DNA from: Paenibacillus sp. JZ16
Lineage (GTDB): Bacteria > Bacillota > Bacilli > Paenibacillales > Paenibacillaceae
NCBI RefSeq assembly: GCF_015326965.1
Contig: NZ_CP017659.1
Location: 4,158,501 to 4,222,500, forward strand
DNA length: 64,000 bases
Direction of reading: 5' to 3'
Numbering within the stretch: position 1 is the first letter of the stretch; every line of letters begins with the position of its first letter. Below the pieces are notes generated by a model. The model ran no database searches. It was not told the DNA's origin and was given only the letters and a program-made list of their open reading frames with translations. Below are positions 1 through 7,914 of this stretch, piece by piece. The translations under genes were made by a program, and so were the position numbers.

Positions 1-112
1 CAACCCCATCCTACCATTGTAACATAATGGAATCATCGGCACGGGTAAGTCGGGGTACTTAATTTGTGCATGTTGTGCACCAAATGTAAGACACGTGCCT
101 TGGTTAGATGCG

Positions 113-140
113 AACAACCCTCCAGGTTTGGAGGGTTGTT
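113..140. terminator. Inverted repeat, possible terminator
   Basis: An 11-bp perfect stem (AACAACCCTCC at 113-123 with its complement at 130-140) has a 6-nt loop. It lies beyond the end of the TetR gene. Neither side has a strong T-run, so it may end a gene outside the window or act in both directions. No gene was recognised in 1-219. Confidence 0.45.
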
Positions 141-219
141 GTTACTACGTTTACACGATGATATGCAATATGGGCATCTTATATCTGCTGGCCAGTATCA
201 ATAATTCGGTAACCGAGGA

Positions 220-813
220 TTAAGCCTTTCCGCAGACACCGTAGAAGAACATATGAACCATTCCCTCCAGGAAGCCGTCCATATCATCACTTTGCTGGGC
301 CATAGCCAGAATCGATTCATATTGATTCATGTACAGCTGGATAAAAGCCAGAACGTGTTCCGTCGATACCTCCGGTGAAATCTCACCGCTGGCCTTGCCC
401 TCCTCAATAATCTGGATGGTGAGCGGAATGGCTTTGTTCCTGTACTGCTCTTCCATATAACGGGCCAATTCTTCGTCATCGATCAACAACTCTTTAATCA
501 ATGCGGGCGGGAAATCACTGTAGGATTCCTTCTCCAGAAAAATAATGTGCTCGATCTTCTCCTTCAAAGAATGGCCTTCGCTCATATATTCCTCAAAATC
601 CCGGATCGCCTTATCAAAATAATTGCGAAAAACCTCGCGCAGCAGCTCCTCCTTGCTGCCGAAGTAATTATAGATCGTCACCTGCGACACCTTGGCTGCC
701 TTGGATATGTCGGCAATCCGAATTCGCTTTAGCTCCGAGGTGCGCACCAGTTCCAAGGTGGTTCTCATAATCTTCTCTTTGATCAGATTCGCCCTTTTCT
801 CAAAACCGTTCAT
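220..813 (-). CDS. TetR/AcrR family transcriptional regulator
   Basis: This 197-residue protein has the TetR layout. An N-terminal helix-turn-helix occupies about residues 15-60 and ends in the typical VSQVTIYNYFGSKEELL recognition and linker region. A variable all-helical ligand and dimerisation domain follows. The start at 813 is preceded by an AAGGGA ribosome site. It is divergent from an ABC-2 exporter, with two ATGAAAT-type inverted repeats in the shared intergenic region. By analogy with other TetR-exporter pairs, it probably represses the exporter and itself until a ligand binds. The ligand cannot be read from the sequence. Confidence 0.9.
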   Translation of the reverse strand: MNGFEKRANLIKEKIMRTTLELVRTSELKRIRIADISKAAKVSQVTIYNYFGSKEELLREVFRNYFDKAIRDFEEYMSEGHSLKEKIEHIIFLEKESYSDFPPALIKELLIDDEELARYMEEQYRNKAIPLTIQIIEEGKASGEISPEVSTEHVLAFIQLYMNQYESILAMAQQSDDMDGFLEGMVHMFFYGVCGKA

Positions 814-852
814 TTCCCTTCATCCTAACTCTTAAGATTAATTGTGTAATTT

Positions 853-880
853 ATGAAATTTATACGTAAATTAATTTCAT
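853..880. promoter_or_regulatory. Candidate TetR operator 1
   Basis: ATGAAATT at 853-860 is mirrored by AATTTCAT at 873-880. The site sits just upstream of the exporter's -35 box and in front of the TetR gene. It shares its ATGAAAT...ATTTCAT arms with the second repeat at 922-949. Assignment to this TetR protein is inference. Confidence 0.45.
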
Positions 881-887
881 TAAATCA

Positions 888-916
888 TTGACGAAGCCAC
901 AAGCTAGGTATATTAT
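888..916 (+). promoter_or_regulatory. SigA-type promoter of the ABC exporter
   Basis: TTGACG (888-893) and TATTAT (911-916) are separated by exactly 17 bp. A start about 7 bp downstream would fall at the edge of the second inverted repeat. The first exporter gene follows at 977 with a GGAGGTGG ribosome site. Confidence 0.7.
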
Positions 917-921
917 AACAT

Positions 922-949
922 ATGAAATATCTGATCAATAATATTTCAT
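922..949. promoter_or_regulatory. Candidate TetR operator 2
   Basis: ATGAAATAT (922-930) and ATATTTCAT (941-949) form a 9-bp inverted repeat with a 10-bp centre. It covers the predicted transcription start of the exporter operon, a position suited to repression. Confidence 0.5.
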
Positions 950-976
950 TTCTCCAATTATTACGGAGGTGGCGGT

Positions 977-1864
977 ATGTTAACCGTTCAGCATTTGACG
1001 AAGACATTTTCCAACGGAAGGGGCATCTTCGATGTTTCGTTTTCGGTGGAGCCGGGCGAGGTTTTTGGTTTTTTAGGGCCGAATGGCGCCGGAAAATCAA
1101 CGACCATCCGGCACATCATGGGTTTTATGAAGCCGGATCAGGGATACGTCAAGGTAAATGGGCTGGATACCTGGAGAGAACAAGGAAAGTTCCAATCGGA
1201 CGTGGGTTACCTCCCAGGTGAAATTTCCTTTATCGAAGGAATGACCGGAAAGACCTTTCTGGATTTCATGGCCGATATGCAGGGAATTCGGGACTTGTCC
1301 AAGCGGAATCAATTGATCGATCGCCTGCAATTCGATGTACAGACCCCGATTCATAAAATGTCCAAGGGAATGAAACAAAAGGTCGGGATCGTCGCCGCCT
1401 TCATGCATGGTCCGAAGGTCATTATTCTGGATGAGCCCACTTCGGGACTCGATCCGCTGATGCAGAAGGTGTTTATTGAGATTGTTCTTGAGGAGAAAGC
1501 CCGCGGCACAACATTCTTGATGTCATCCCACAGCTTTCAGGAAATCGAGAGAACCTGTGACCGAGCCGCGATTATCAAGGACGGGGTCATTATTGCTGTC
1601 AAGGACATTCACGAACTGCAATCCATGCAGCGGAAGCTGTTCGAGGTCAACTTCGTGCATTCAAGCGATGCCGAGGCTTTTCGGAGTTCAGGGCTGCTTG
1701 TCGAATCCTATGAAGGCACTCGGGTGAGCGTAGCCGTCCAGGGCAATTACGATCAGTTTATCCAAGAGACGGGCAAATACCCTGTGCGCAGCATCGATGT
1801 CTTCACCCAGAACCTCGAGGATATTTTCATGAATTATTATGATCGGAAGGGGATATCGAAATGA
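977..1864 (+). CDS. ABC-2 type transporter ATP-binding protein
   Basis: This 295-residue cytoplasmic ATPase subunit has a Walker A motif GPNGAGKST at residues 34-42. An SKGMKQK-type signature is followed by Walker B with IILDEPTSGLDP, and by a switch His in the MSSHS segment. The ABC domain spans about residues 1-225; the tail is the less conserved extension usual in ABC-2 exporters. It starts at an ATG behind GGAGGTGG and overlaps the permease gene by 4 bp (ATGA), so the two are translationally coupled. Family members power export of drugs, peptides or lipids; the substrate here is unknown. Confidence 0.92.
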   Translation: MLTVQHLTKTFSNGRGIFDVSFSVEPGEVFGFLGPNGAGKSTTIRHIMGFMKPDQGYVKVNGLDTWREQGKFQSDVGYLPGEISFIEGMTGKTFLDFMADMQGIRDLSKRNQLIDRLQFDVQTPIHKMSKGMKQKVGIVAAFMHGPKVIILDEPTSGLDPLMQKVFIEIVLEEKARGTTFLMSSHSFQEIERTCDRAAIIKDGVIIAVKDIHELQSMQRKLFEVNFVHSSDAEAFRSSGLLVESYEGTRVSVAVQGNYDQFIQETGKYPVRSIDVFTQNLEDIFMNYYDRKGISK

Positions 1865-2670
1865 ATGTCACCTTATATAAACAGATGATGAAAGTAAATA
1901 TGAAAAGCTTGATGAATTATGCGTTCGGGTCCGCTTTTTATATTCTCCTGATGTTCTGGTTATATCCCAGCATCGCCAAGAACACAGGAGCCATCGACGA
2001 TCTGGTCGCGTCGATGCCGGAGGGCGTCGGAAAAGCCTTCGGGCTTAATGGCTTCGGTACAGCCGAAGCTTTCATCTCCGGGGAATATTACGGATTAATT
2101 CTGGTGCTCATCCTGGCTATCGTCTGCGTTCAGCTGACGACCCAGCTAATGGCCAAATTGGTCGATCAAGGCTCGATGGGCTATTTGCTGTCGGCCCCGA
2201 CAACAAGAGGGAAAGTGGCGCTAACGCAAGCCATGGTTATGACAAGCGGGCTCTTCCTTATCCTGGCGGTCACGACATTGGCCGGATTCGCCGGATACGC
2301 TTGGCTGCTGGGGGATTCCTACGAATTCAATACCGCCCGATTCATCCAGATGAACGCAGCGGCGTTCCTGCTCTTTTTTGCCATCTCCAGCATCTGTTTT
2401 CTCGTGTCCTCGCTGTGTAATGACGAGAAGAAGGCACGGAGTATCTCCGGGTTGATTACATTCGGGTTCTTCAGTCTGGATTTGATCAGTAAATTCAGCG
2501 ATAAGATTGAATGGATGCGCAACCTTACCCTCTTCTCCTTATATCAGCCCGGGGAAATCGTAAATGGAACGGGGGATTTCATGGTAACCTCCCTTGTGCT
2601 TGCCGCCATCGGCCTGATCGCATTCGGCCTGGCTGTCGTGTTATTTCGAAAACGCGATTTGCCGTTGTAA
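1861..2670 (+). CDS. ABC-2 type transporter permease
   Basis: This 269-residue protein has about six hydrophobic segments, for example around residues 20-38, 75-97, 115-145, 160-180, 195-210 and 245-262. This is the usual ABC-2 permease layout. It overlaps the ATPase gene by 4 bp and is presumably its membrane partner. The last residues (FRKRDLPL) are a basic cytosolic tail. A strong hairpin 30 bp downstream ends the operon. The efflux role and TetR control follow from context. Confidence 0.85.
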   Translation: MNVTLYKQMMKVNMKSLMNYAFGSAFYILLMFWLYPSIAKNTGAIDDLVASMPEGVGKAFGLNGFGTAEAFISGEYYGLILVLILAIVCVQLTTQLMAKLVDQGSMGYLLSAPTTRGKVALTQAMVMTSGLFLILAVTTLAGFAGYAWLLGDSYEFNTARFIQMNAAAFLLFFAISSICFLVSSLCNDEKKARSISGLITFGFFSLDLISKFSDKIEWMRNLTLFSLYQPGEIVNGTGDFMVTSLVLAAIGLIAFGLAVVLFRKRDLPL

Positions 2671-2699
2671 TCCATTCAGGTTGATAGCTAAGTAAACAT

Positions 2700-2726
2700 A
2701 GAGGGCACCCGGATCGGGTGCCCTCT
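2700..2726. terminator. Bidirectional intrinsic terminator
   Basis: An 11-bp perfect GC-rich stem (AGAGGGCACCC / GGGTGCCCTCT) has a 5-nt loop. It lies between the convergent ABC permease and epimerase-like genes and probably serves both. Confidence 0.75.
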
Positions 2727-2761
2727 CTTATATATTCCATTCGTCCTCTTCCAAAACCCAC

Positions 2762-3778
2762 CTACCCCGTTATGATCGACTTCGCCTTCTCCAACGCCGA
2801 AACAACCTTGTCACACCACACATCAAACTCTTCATCTTCCCGTTGATGTTCTGGATGGGACAAGATATAGTTCACCGTTTGCCTGATTCCTTGATCCGCC
2901 CGGGTGGTTGCCACGAATTCAGGGACAAGCCGCTTGAGCTTGGCGTTATCAAACACAACGGTATTCGCTTTGTCCCCCAACAATGAACCTCTAAAGTCCT
3001 GCGTGCTGGTTGCATCCAAGAATTCCGAAGACACGTGCACCGCATTCAGCTGTACGCCCAGGGCATCCGCAATGATTTGGTAGATCTGATTCCAGGTGAG
3101 CGACTCGTCAGAGGTAATATGCACCGACTCCCCGATGGCATGAATGTTGCCCATCAGACCGATGAATCCTTTTGCAAAATCGCTGTTGTGCGTCAACGTC
3201 CACAGAGACGTCCCATCCCCGTGAATAATGACCGGTTTATTCTCCAGCATCCGCTTCACAACCTGCCAGCTTCCTTGGCTGCCGTGCACGCCGAGTGGAA
3301 TGGACCGCTCATCATACGTATGGCTAGGCCTTACGATAGTTACCGGGAAGCCATGTTCCCGATACTGCTTCATCAGATAATCTTCGCAAGCGATTTTATT
3401 TCTGGAATAGGCCCAGTATGGATTGGATAAAGGCGTGCCTTCCGTAATGCGATAATCGGATAGTGGCGTCTGATAAGCGGAAGCGGAGCTGATGAATATA
3501 AACTGCTTGGTTTTTCCGTTGAACAGACGATAATCTCTCTCCAGATGGGCCGGTTCGAAGGCTATAAAGTCGGCCACAATATCAAAATCGAGCGGCTCAA
3601 TAAGTTTCGCCACTTGGTCTTCGTCATGAATATCGGCCTGCAAAATATGTGCGCCCTCGGGCAATGTGTCGTTTCGGTTCCCTCGGTTGAGCAGGTATAG
3701 CTCGCATCCCTGTTCCAGCAGCTGCTTCGTAATCGCCGAGCTGATCGTTCCGGTTCCTCCAATAAACAACGCTTTCAT
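2762..3778 (-). CDS. NAD(P)-dependent epimerase/dehydratase-family protein
   Basis: This extended short-chain dehydrogenase has about 338 residues. An N-terminal Rossmann fold begins MKALFIGGTGTIS with the glycine-rich nucleotide loop. SSASAY supplies the usual Ser region, and YSRNK matches the catalytic YxxxK. I chose ATG 3778 over an in-frame start 39 bp upstream because a clear GGAGGTG site lies just before it. Relatives act on nucleotide sugars or as CSP41-like binders. No sugar-pathway gene is adjacent, so the substrate is open. Confidence 0.85.
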   Translation of the reverse strand: MKALFIGGTGTISSAITKQLLEQGCELYLLNRGNRNDTLPEGAHILQADIHDEDQVAKLIEPLDFDIVADFIAFEPAHLERDYRLFNGKTKQFIFISSASAYQTPLSDYRITEGTPLSNPYWAYSRNKIACEDYLMKQYREHGFPVTIVRPSHTYDERSIPLGVHGSQGSWQVVKRMLENKPVIIHGDGTSLWTLTHNSDFAKGFIGLMGNIHAIGESVHITSDESLTWNQIYQIIADALGVQLNAVHVSSEFLDATSTQDFRGSLLGDKANTVVFDNAKLKRLVPEFVATTRADQGIRQTVNYILSHPEHQREDEEFDVWCDKVVSALEKAKSIITG

Positions 3779-3897
3779 AAACTGCACCTCCGCTAGCAAT
3801 AATGAGAAGACCTGCAACTTGACCTTCTAACCTTTACGATAGCATGGGCACGGTTGCCATTACAATTTCCAAAAAGGGTTGGCCAGCAGCAGGTTAG

Positions 3898-4596
3898 TTA
3901 TTTGCACACCGCCAATGCAGCCTCCAAACGACTCCTATGTATCGAGTAAGGTTTACGTGCCCCTTCTTTACGCAATACGCCTTCAGATACCAGCTGATTG
4001 AGTATCGGCGTTACGGTTTCTCGTATGCTGCCTGTCATGGTCGCCAGCTCCTGATGGGTAAGCTCGATCTCTAGCGGGGCCCATTCCCCTGCAGCCTTCG
4101 AATCTGGTGAGAATTTGGCGGCCAGCTTGTGCAGCAAGAATAGCAGACGTTGTCGCACGCTCCCGTAAGCCATATACTCCAGCAGTTCTTCCATCTCTTT
4201 GAGCCTGCCAGTTACGAGCTCAATGTACTTGAATGCCAGATCCGGCTGTTCGCTGATCACCTTTCGGAATTGACGGCTCTCGATTTCACAAATGACGGAG
4301 TCTTCCATCGTGACGGCAAACATGGCAGATCCCGTATGAAAGGATGTCATTTCCCCAAACAGATGCCCCGCGCCCAAAATATCTAGCGTCAGCTCCTTCC
4401 CTCCTGCCGTCAGCTTATAAAGCCGCACCTTTCCGGATTTTACGATGTACAGTACCTTCGGCTCCATATGAGGAGAGGCCACCACGGTTCCTTTGTTACG
4501 GATTTCAAGTGGCGTCACATGGTTCAATTGCAGCAGCTCTTCTTCGCTAAGTCCATGAAACAGATCCAGCCGGGATAGATATTTAATCATCTCCAT
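3898..4596 (-). CDS. Crp/Fnr family transcriptional regulator
   Basis: This 232-residue protein has an N-terminal cyclic-nucleotide-binding-like beta barrel (about residues 10-120, with a GHLFGEMTSF turn). A dimer helix follows. The C-terminal winged helix has the recognition segment HQELATMTGSIRETVTPILNQL. There is no Fnr-type cysteine cluster, so oxygen sensing through an iron-sulfur cluster is unlikely. It is divergent from a DoxX-like membrane protein gene 116 bp away, which it may regulate. Confidence 0.88.
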   Translation of the reverse strand: MEMIKYLSRLDLFHGLSEEELLQLNHVTPLEIRNKGTVVASPHMEPKVLYIVKSGKVRLYKLTAGGKELTLDILGAGHLFGEMTSFHTGSAMFAVTMEDSVICEIESRQFRKVISEQPDLAFKYIELVTGRLKEMEELLEYMAYGSVRQRLLFLLHKLAAKFSPDSKAAGEWAPLEIELTHQELATMTGSIRETVTPILNQLVSEGVLRKEGARKPYSIHRSRLEAALAVCK

Positions 4597-4711
4597 GTCA
4601 TGTTTCGCCCTTTCGCTATGTATTCTGGACTACATACTCCAATGTTTTGTGGCGTGTAAACTAATCCTCGACAGGATGAGCCGCTAGAGAAAACAAAGGA
4701 GTGTGGATGAT

Positions 4712-5056
4712 ATGGAACCACTTTGGGTAATTTTATTTCAATGTGTATTGATTGGTATGTTTGCACTTTCCGCGTCGTTCAAATTTCTCCGCACCGGCTC
4801 GATGGTGCAGCACTGGAGCGAATACCGATACCCCCTCTGGGGGATGTTCGTTGTTGCCGGTCTGGAGTCAGCGGGGATTGTCTTTATGATATCAGCATTC
4901 TGGATTCCAGAGAACAAGCTCTACGCTGCTTCTCTATTTACGGTTCTAATGGTGGGAGCCATTCATGCCCATCTGATTCGGGCCAGGCATAAACCGTTCA
5001 TGGCTCTGAATGCTCTGCTCATGCTTATGTTGTCAGTTACCCTTTTACTTCAGTAG
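4712..5056 (+). CDS. DoxX-like small membrane protein
   Basis: This protein of about 114 residues has four predicted membrane helices. The sequence ALSASFKFLRTGSMVQHWSE after helix 1 resembles DoxX/DoxX-like family members. ATG 4712 was chosen because AAGGAG (4696-4701) sits 10 bp upstream; an in-frame GTG at 4703 would be too close to it. The biochemical role of such proteins is poorly defined. It is divergent from a Crp/Fnr regulator and followed by a strong shared terminator. Confidence 0.65.
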   Translation: MEPLWVILFQCVLIGMFALSASFKFLRTGSMVQHWSEYRYPLWGMFVVAGLESAGIVFMISAFWIPENKLYAASLFTVLMVGAIHAHLIRARHKPFMALNALLMLMLSVTLLLQ

Positions 5057-5110
5057 TCGCTCCGAATAAGAAAGCAGCCGTATAAAACTTTCTGTAATCT
5101 GCACCGTAAA

Positions 5111-5156
5111 AAGAGGCTGCACATGCTGTCTGCAAACAGACGTGTGCAAGCCTCTT
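5111..5156. terminator. Bidirectional terminator hairpin
   Basis: A long hairpin has outer arms AAGAGGCT/AGCCTCTT and inner arms GCACA...TGTGC and GTCTG...CAGAC. It separates the convergent DoxX-like and cupin genes. Confidence 0.7.
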
Positions 5157-5186
5157 CCTCTTTTCCCTATATATCGATTCATTCTT

Positions 5187-5693
5187 TTATTTCACCCATT
5201 TATGCAGCAGTGGCCCTTCCTCTCCAAAGACAGGATCCAGATCCGGAACAGGCACGCTTCGGATTTCGTTGATCGCCTGCGCCCGATCCGTCGGGTTCCG
5301 CTCCCTCATATTCGGGGTATTCCCTTCGGGATAAGCACCAATCACCTCAAAATCAGGGGTGCTGGTGAGTTTCATATGTGCAGTGCCTGCCGGCAAAACA
5401 ATCACATCGCCTGTGGCAAGCTCCAGCCGTTCTCCCGCATCACCGCCCACCAGGACGGTCGCGCTTCCGGACCGCACACCCAGGACTTCGTGCGTGTTGC
5501 TGTGATAATGATGGTAATCGTATACGCCACCTGCCCAGCTCCCGCTCCAATGATGCCGGTTAAAGGCAGCCTCCAGGCCGCTCGGGTCATCCGCGAATAC
5601 TCCATTGTACACAATGACCGGCAGATCGGGATTATTGGGAACCTCTCCATCGTCTTTCACGAAAAATGATCTGACATGTACCTCCACGGTCAT
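5187..5693 (-). CDS. Cupin-domain protein, YjlB-like
   Basis: This small cytosolic protein of about 168 residues has a single cupin barrel. Motif 1 is visible as YHHYHSNTHEVLGV, with His/His/Glu/His-type metal ligands. Motif 2 is GDVIVLPAGTAHMKL. The overall pattern, with an early NNPDLPVIVYNG segment and a late GAYPEG, resembles Bacillus YjlB-type cupins of unknown function. The start is uncertain: an ATG at 5711 lacks a ribosome site, whereas AAAGGAG lies just before ATG 5693 and better fits that ATG or the GTG two codons on. Confidence 0.75.
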   Translation of the reverse strand: MTVEVHVRSFFVKDDGEVPNNPDLPVIVYNGVFADDPSGLEAAFNRHHWSGSWAGGVYDYHHYHSNTHEVLGVRSGSATVLVGGDAGERLELATGDVIVLPAGTAHMKLTSTPDFEVIGAYPEGNTPNMRERNPTDRAQAINEIRSVPVPDLDPVFGEEGPLLHKWVK

Positions 5694-5790
5694 CCGCTCC
5701 TTTCTACTCATTGATGCACTCGTAGTACCAGTACCCGGGGCGAGCCGTTTTCAAACCGAGTTGTTCAAAAATAGGCACGATGACAAATGG

Positions 5791-6285
5791 TCAAAGCGAT
5801 TTTATCGCTCTTTTTTGTATCATGTCCGAGCCGCCCAACATTGCCTCCGCAATCATCAGAAAATCCTCTCGTTTGATCTCGAAATGCCCATAACGAAAGG
5901 CATACCCCCAATTTCGATTCCCTCGCGTAAAGCTAAGCTGGTCCAATAGGCAGGCTATTTTCACTTGCTGACCTGGAACATACCGGATATCCCGGCGGCA
6001 AGGGACGAATGATGCCGTCATTGGATACTCATAGACTTGATCATTCACAACCTGGCCGACTGCGGTGAATGCTTGAAGCGCCTCCCCAGACTTCATCTCG
6101 GTGCGCGGAGAATAATAGATCAGCCAATCTCCTTTGCGCATACGCCGCAGCGGAGCCGATTTACCGTGACATAGCTGGGCAAATCCCCCTTCCACCCCCA
6201 ATTTCACATGCGATTCGGATACTACTCCAATCCAATAACGGGTTCGATCTCCTAATCGTGTAACCACGTCCTGATATCCCATCAT
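5791..6285 (-). CDS. EVE-domain protein
   Basis: About 164 residues. The segment from RYWIGVVSESHVKLGVEGGFAQ through MRKGDWLIYYSPRT and FTAVGQVV matches the EVE (PUA-like) fold. EVE proteins are thought to recognise modified bases in DNA or RNA. The open frame runs further upstream. I chose ATG 6285 because its ATGA overlaps the stop of the DinB gene, implying translational coupling, and because the upstream part shows no family similarity. It is the second gene of a DinB-EVE pair. Confidence 0.8.
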   Translation of the reverse strand: MMGYQDVVTRLGDRTRYWIGVVSESHVKLGVEGGFAQLCHGKSAPLRRMRKGDWLIYYSPRTEMKSGEALQAFTAVGQVVNDQVYEYPMTASFVPCRRDIRYVPGQQVKIACLLDQLSFTRGNRNWGYAFRYGHFEIKREDFLMIAEAMLGGSDMIQKRAIKSL

Positions 6286-6824
6286 CCATGCTGCTGCTCT
6301 AAAGTCTGTTTCAATCGGTCCAGCTGCCGGACATGATGCCGATAATGCATCTCGATGAGCAAAAACCACTCTAGGGCATGCAATCCTCCGAAACTCGGAT
6401 GGGGAACGGTATGCTGCAGGGATGCCTCTCCAAGCATTGGCTCGGTTTGTCTCATTCGTTGGACGACAGTATCCAAACCTCGAATCAACTGCTCTTTCGT
6501 TGCAGGCTGCTCCGGGGTATATTGAGGAGACGGCGGAACCTGAATACGGATGGGAGGGAAACTGCCCTGTTCGAATATCGCCATACCTACTTCCGTTTTT
6601 CCCGCTGAAGAGACTGCTGCATCCTCAATCGGGTTTAAACATAACTCAATATTTCGCAGATGCATGGATAACGCGGATTGAATCAAGTGCTGATACATTT
6701 GCCCGATCGACCACTCGTCCTCTGCTTGTCTGTACTTTAATTCCTCCATGCTGAAACCATCCAGCTCCTGTAGATACACCTGCACCGTCTCTTCAAACCG
6801 CTGCAATGCTTCCGTTGTATTCAT
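6282..6824 (-). CDS. DinB-family putative metalloprotein (four-helix)
   Basis: About 180 residues of DinB/YfiT-like four-helix-bundle type. Helix 2 carries WSIGQMYQHLIQSA with its metal-binding His. A late EMHYRHHVRQLDRL helix provides the other His ligands. ATG 6824 is preferred over an upstream GTG because a GGGAG site lies 8 bp upstream. Family members include bacillithiol- or mycothiol-linked transferases, but many are uncharacterised. It overlaps the EVE gene by 4 bp. Confidence 0.78.
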   Translation of the reverse strand: MNTTEALQRFEETVQVYLQELDGFSMEELKYRQAEDEWSIGQMYQHLIQSALSMHLRNIELCLNPIEDAAVSSAGKTEVGMAIFEQGSFPPIRIQVPPSPQYTPEQPATKEQLIRGLDTVVQRMRQTEPMLGEASLQHTVPHPSFGGLHALEWFLLIEMHYRHHVRQLDRLKQTLEQQHG

Positions 6825-6864
6825 ATCAACCACTCCCTTACATCGTCTTTGTACCGAATATACA

Positions 6865-6900
6865 AAAACGCTACTGACAACGTCATGTCAGTAGCGTTTT
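6865..6900 (-). terminator. Terminator embedded in the end of the WYL gene
   Basis: A perfect 15-bp stem (6865-6879 with 6886-6900) and 6-nt loop is followed on the minus strand by TTTTTG. The first arm contains the last codons and stop of the WYL regulator, so the coding end doubles as the terminator. It isolates WYL from the DinB-EVE pair. Confidence 0.8.
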
Positions 6901-7835
6901 AACATCTTTTCCGCTTCATCGCGGATCCGGTCACGGAAGGATTCCGGCTCAAGGACGACGACATTCGATCCCCAGCCGAGCACCCACTGCAGGATCTCCT
7001 CCAGCCGGCGAACGCGGAAGCTCACAAGCAATCCGTCCTCGCATTCTTCTAATGTCTCCATGTAATAATTGTCGGATTCCTTAACTCGATCCGCAATATC
7101 GGGATTTGCCAGAACTTGCACCCGCAGGTTACGGTCATCCGAAGGTCGATAGTCTTCCAAGTCAAAATTCGGCGGCATCTCAAAACGCTCCTCAAGGACC
7201 TTCAATTCCTTCATGCGGGACAGCCTAAAATGGCGGATTCCCTGCCGCAGGTCACACCATGCAATTAGTGTCCATGCGCCTTGGAGAAACGCTAGACCAT
7301 AAGGAGCTGCCGAGCGAAAACTCTTCCTGTTGCCGTTAGAATCGGGCATTTTTTTCACATAATTGAATTCGACCTTACGCTCCTGCAGGATGGCTCGGCG
7401 AACGATTTCAACATAATCCTTCTCTTCTCCTAAACTTACCCTGTTGCCCGGTGAGAGCAGCCGCATGGTCTTCCGAACCCGCGAAGCATCTGCGCGGACA
7501 GGCTCCGGCAGAATGGACTCTATCTTCTTACTCGAAGTCCGAGCCTTCAGACCATATTCCGGGTCAAAGCGTTGTTCGACGAAATCCGTTCCAATGAGCA
7601 GAGTCACAGCCTCTTCCACCGTGAACATGACAGGCGGAAGGAAATATCCCTCCATTAATGAGTATCCTTGCCCGGGAGCTCCCATCACGGGTACGCCCGA
7701 TTCGCTAAGGGCCTGAATATCCCGGTAGATGGTCCGGACACTCGTCTCGAATATAGATGCCAAATCTTCGGCCCGAACAACCTTTCGCTGCTGCAGCTCA
7801 AGCACGATAGCCAGCATCCGGTCTGTCTTGTTCAT
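6888..7835 (-). CDS. YafY-type HTH/WYL-domain transcriptional regulator
   Basis: This 315-residue protein has a DeoR-like winged helix at about residues 1-60 (VRAEDLASIFETSVRTIYRDI). A WYL domain at about 140-220 includes the LIAWCDLRQGIRHFRLSRM core, and a C-terminal WCX-like extension follows. WYL domains bind ligands, including nucleic acids, and such regulators often control stress or defence genes. No defence system is adjacent. The nearest neighbours on the same strand are a methyltransferase upstream and the DinB-EVE pair downstream. Confidence 0.9.
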   Translation of the reverse strand: MNKTDRMLAIVLELQQRKVVRAEDLASIFETSVRTIYRDIQALSESGVPVMGAPGQGYSLMEGYFLPPVMFTVEEAVTLLIGTDFVEQRFDPEYGLKARTSSKKIESILPEPVRADASRVRKTMRLLSPGNRVSLGEEKDYVEIVRRAILQERKVEFNYVKKMPDSNGNRKSFRSAAPYGLAFLQGAWTLIAWCDLRQGIRHFRLSRMKELKVLEERFEMPPNFDLEDYRPSDDRNLRVQVLANPDIADRVKESDNYYMETLEECEDGLLVSFRVRRLEEILQWVLGWGSNVVVLEPESFRDRIRDEAEKMLKRY

Positions 7836-7914
7836 GCTGCTGTACCTCCCGTTCCATTATTAAAGCCGGTGCTCTATTATTCTGCAAACAGCGAAACCGA
7901 GCAAGAAGGACAGC

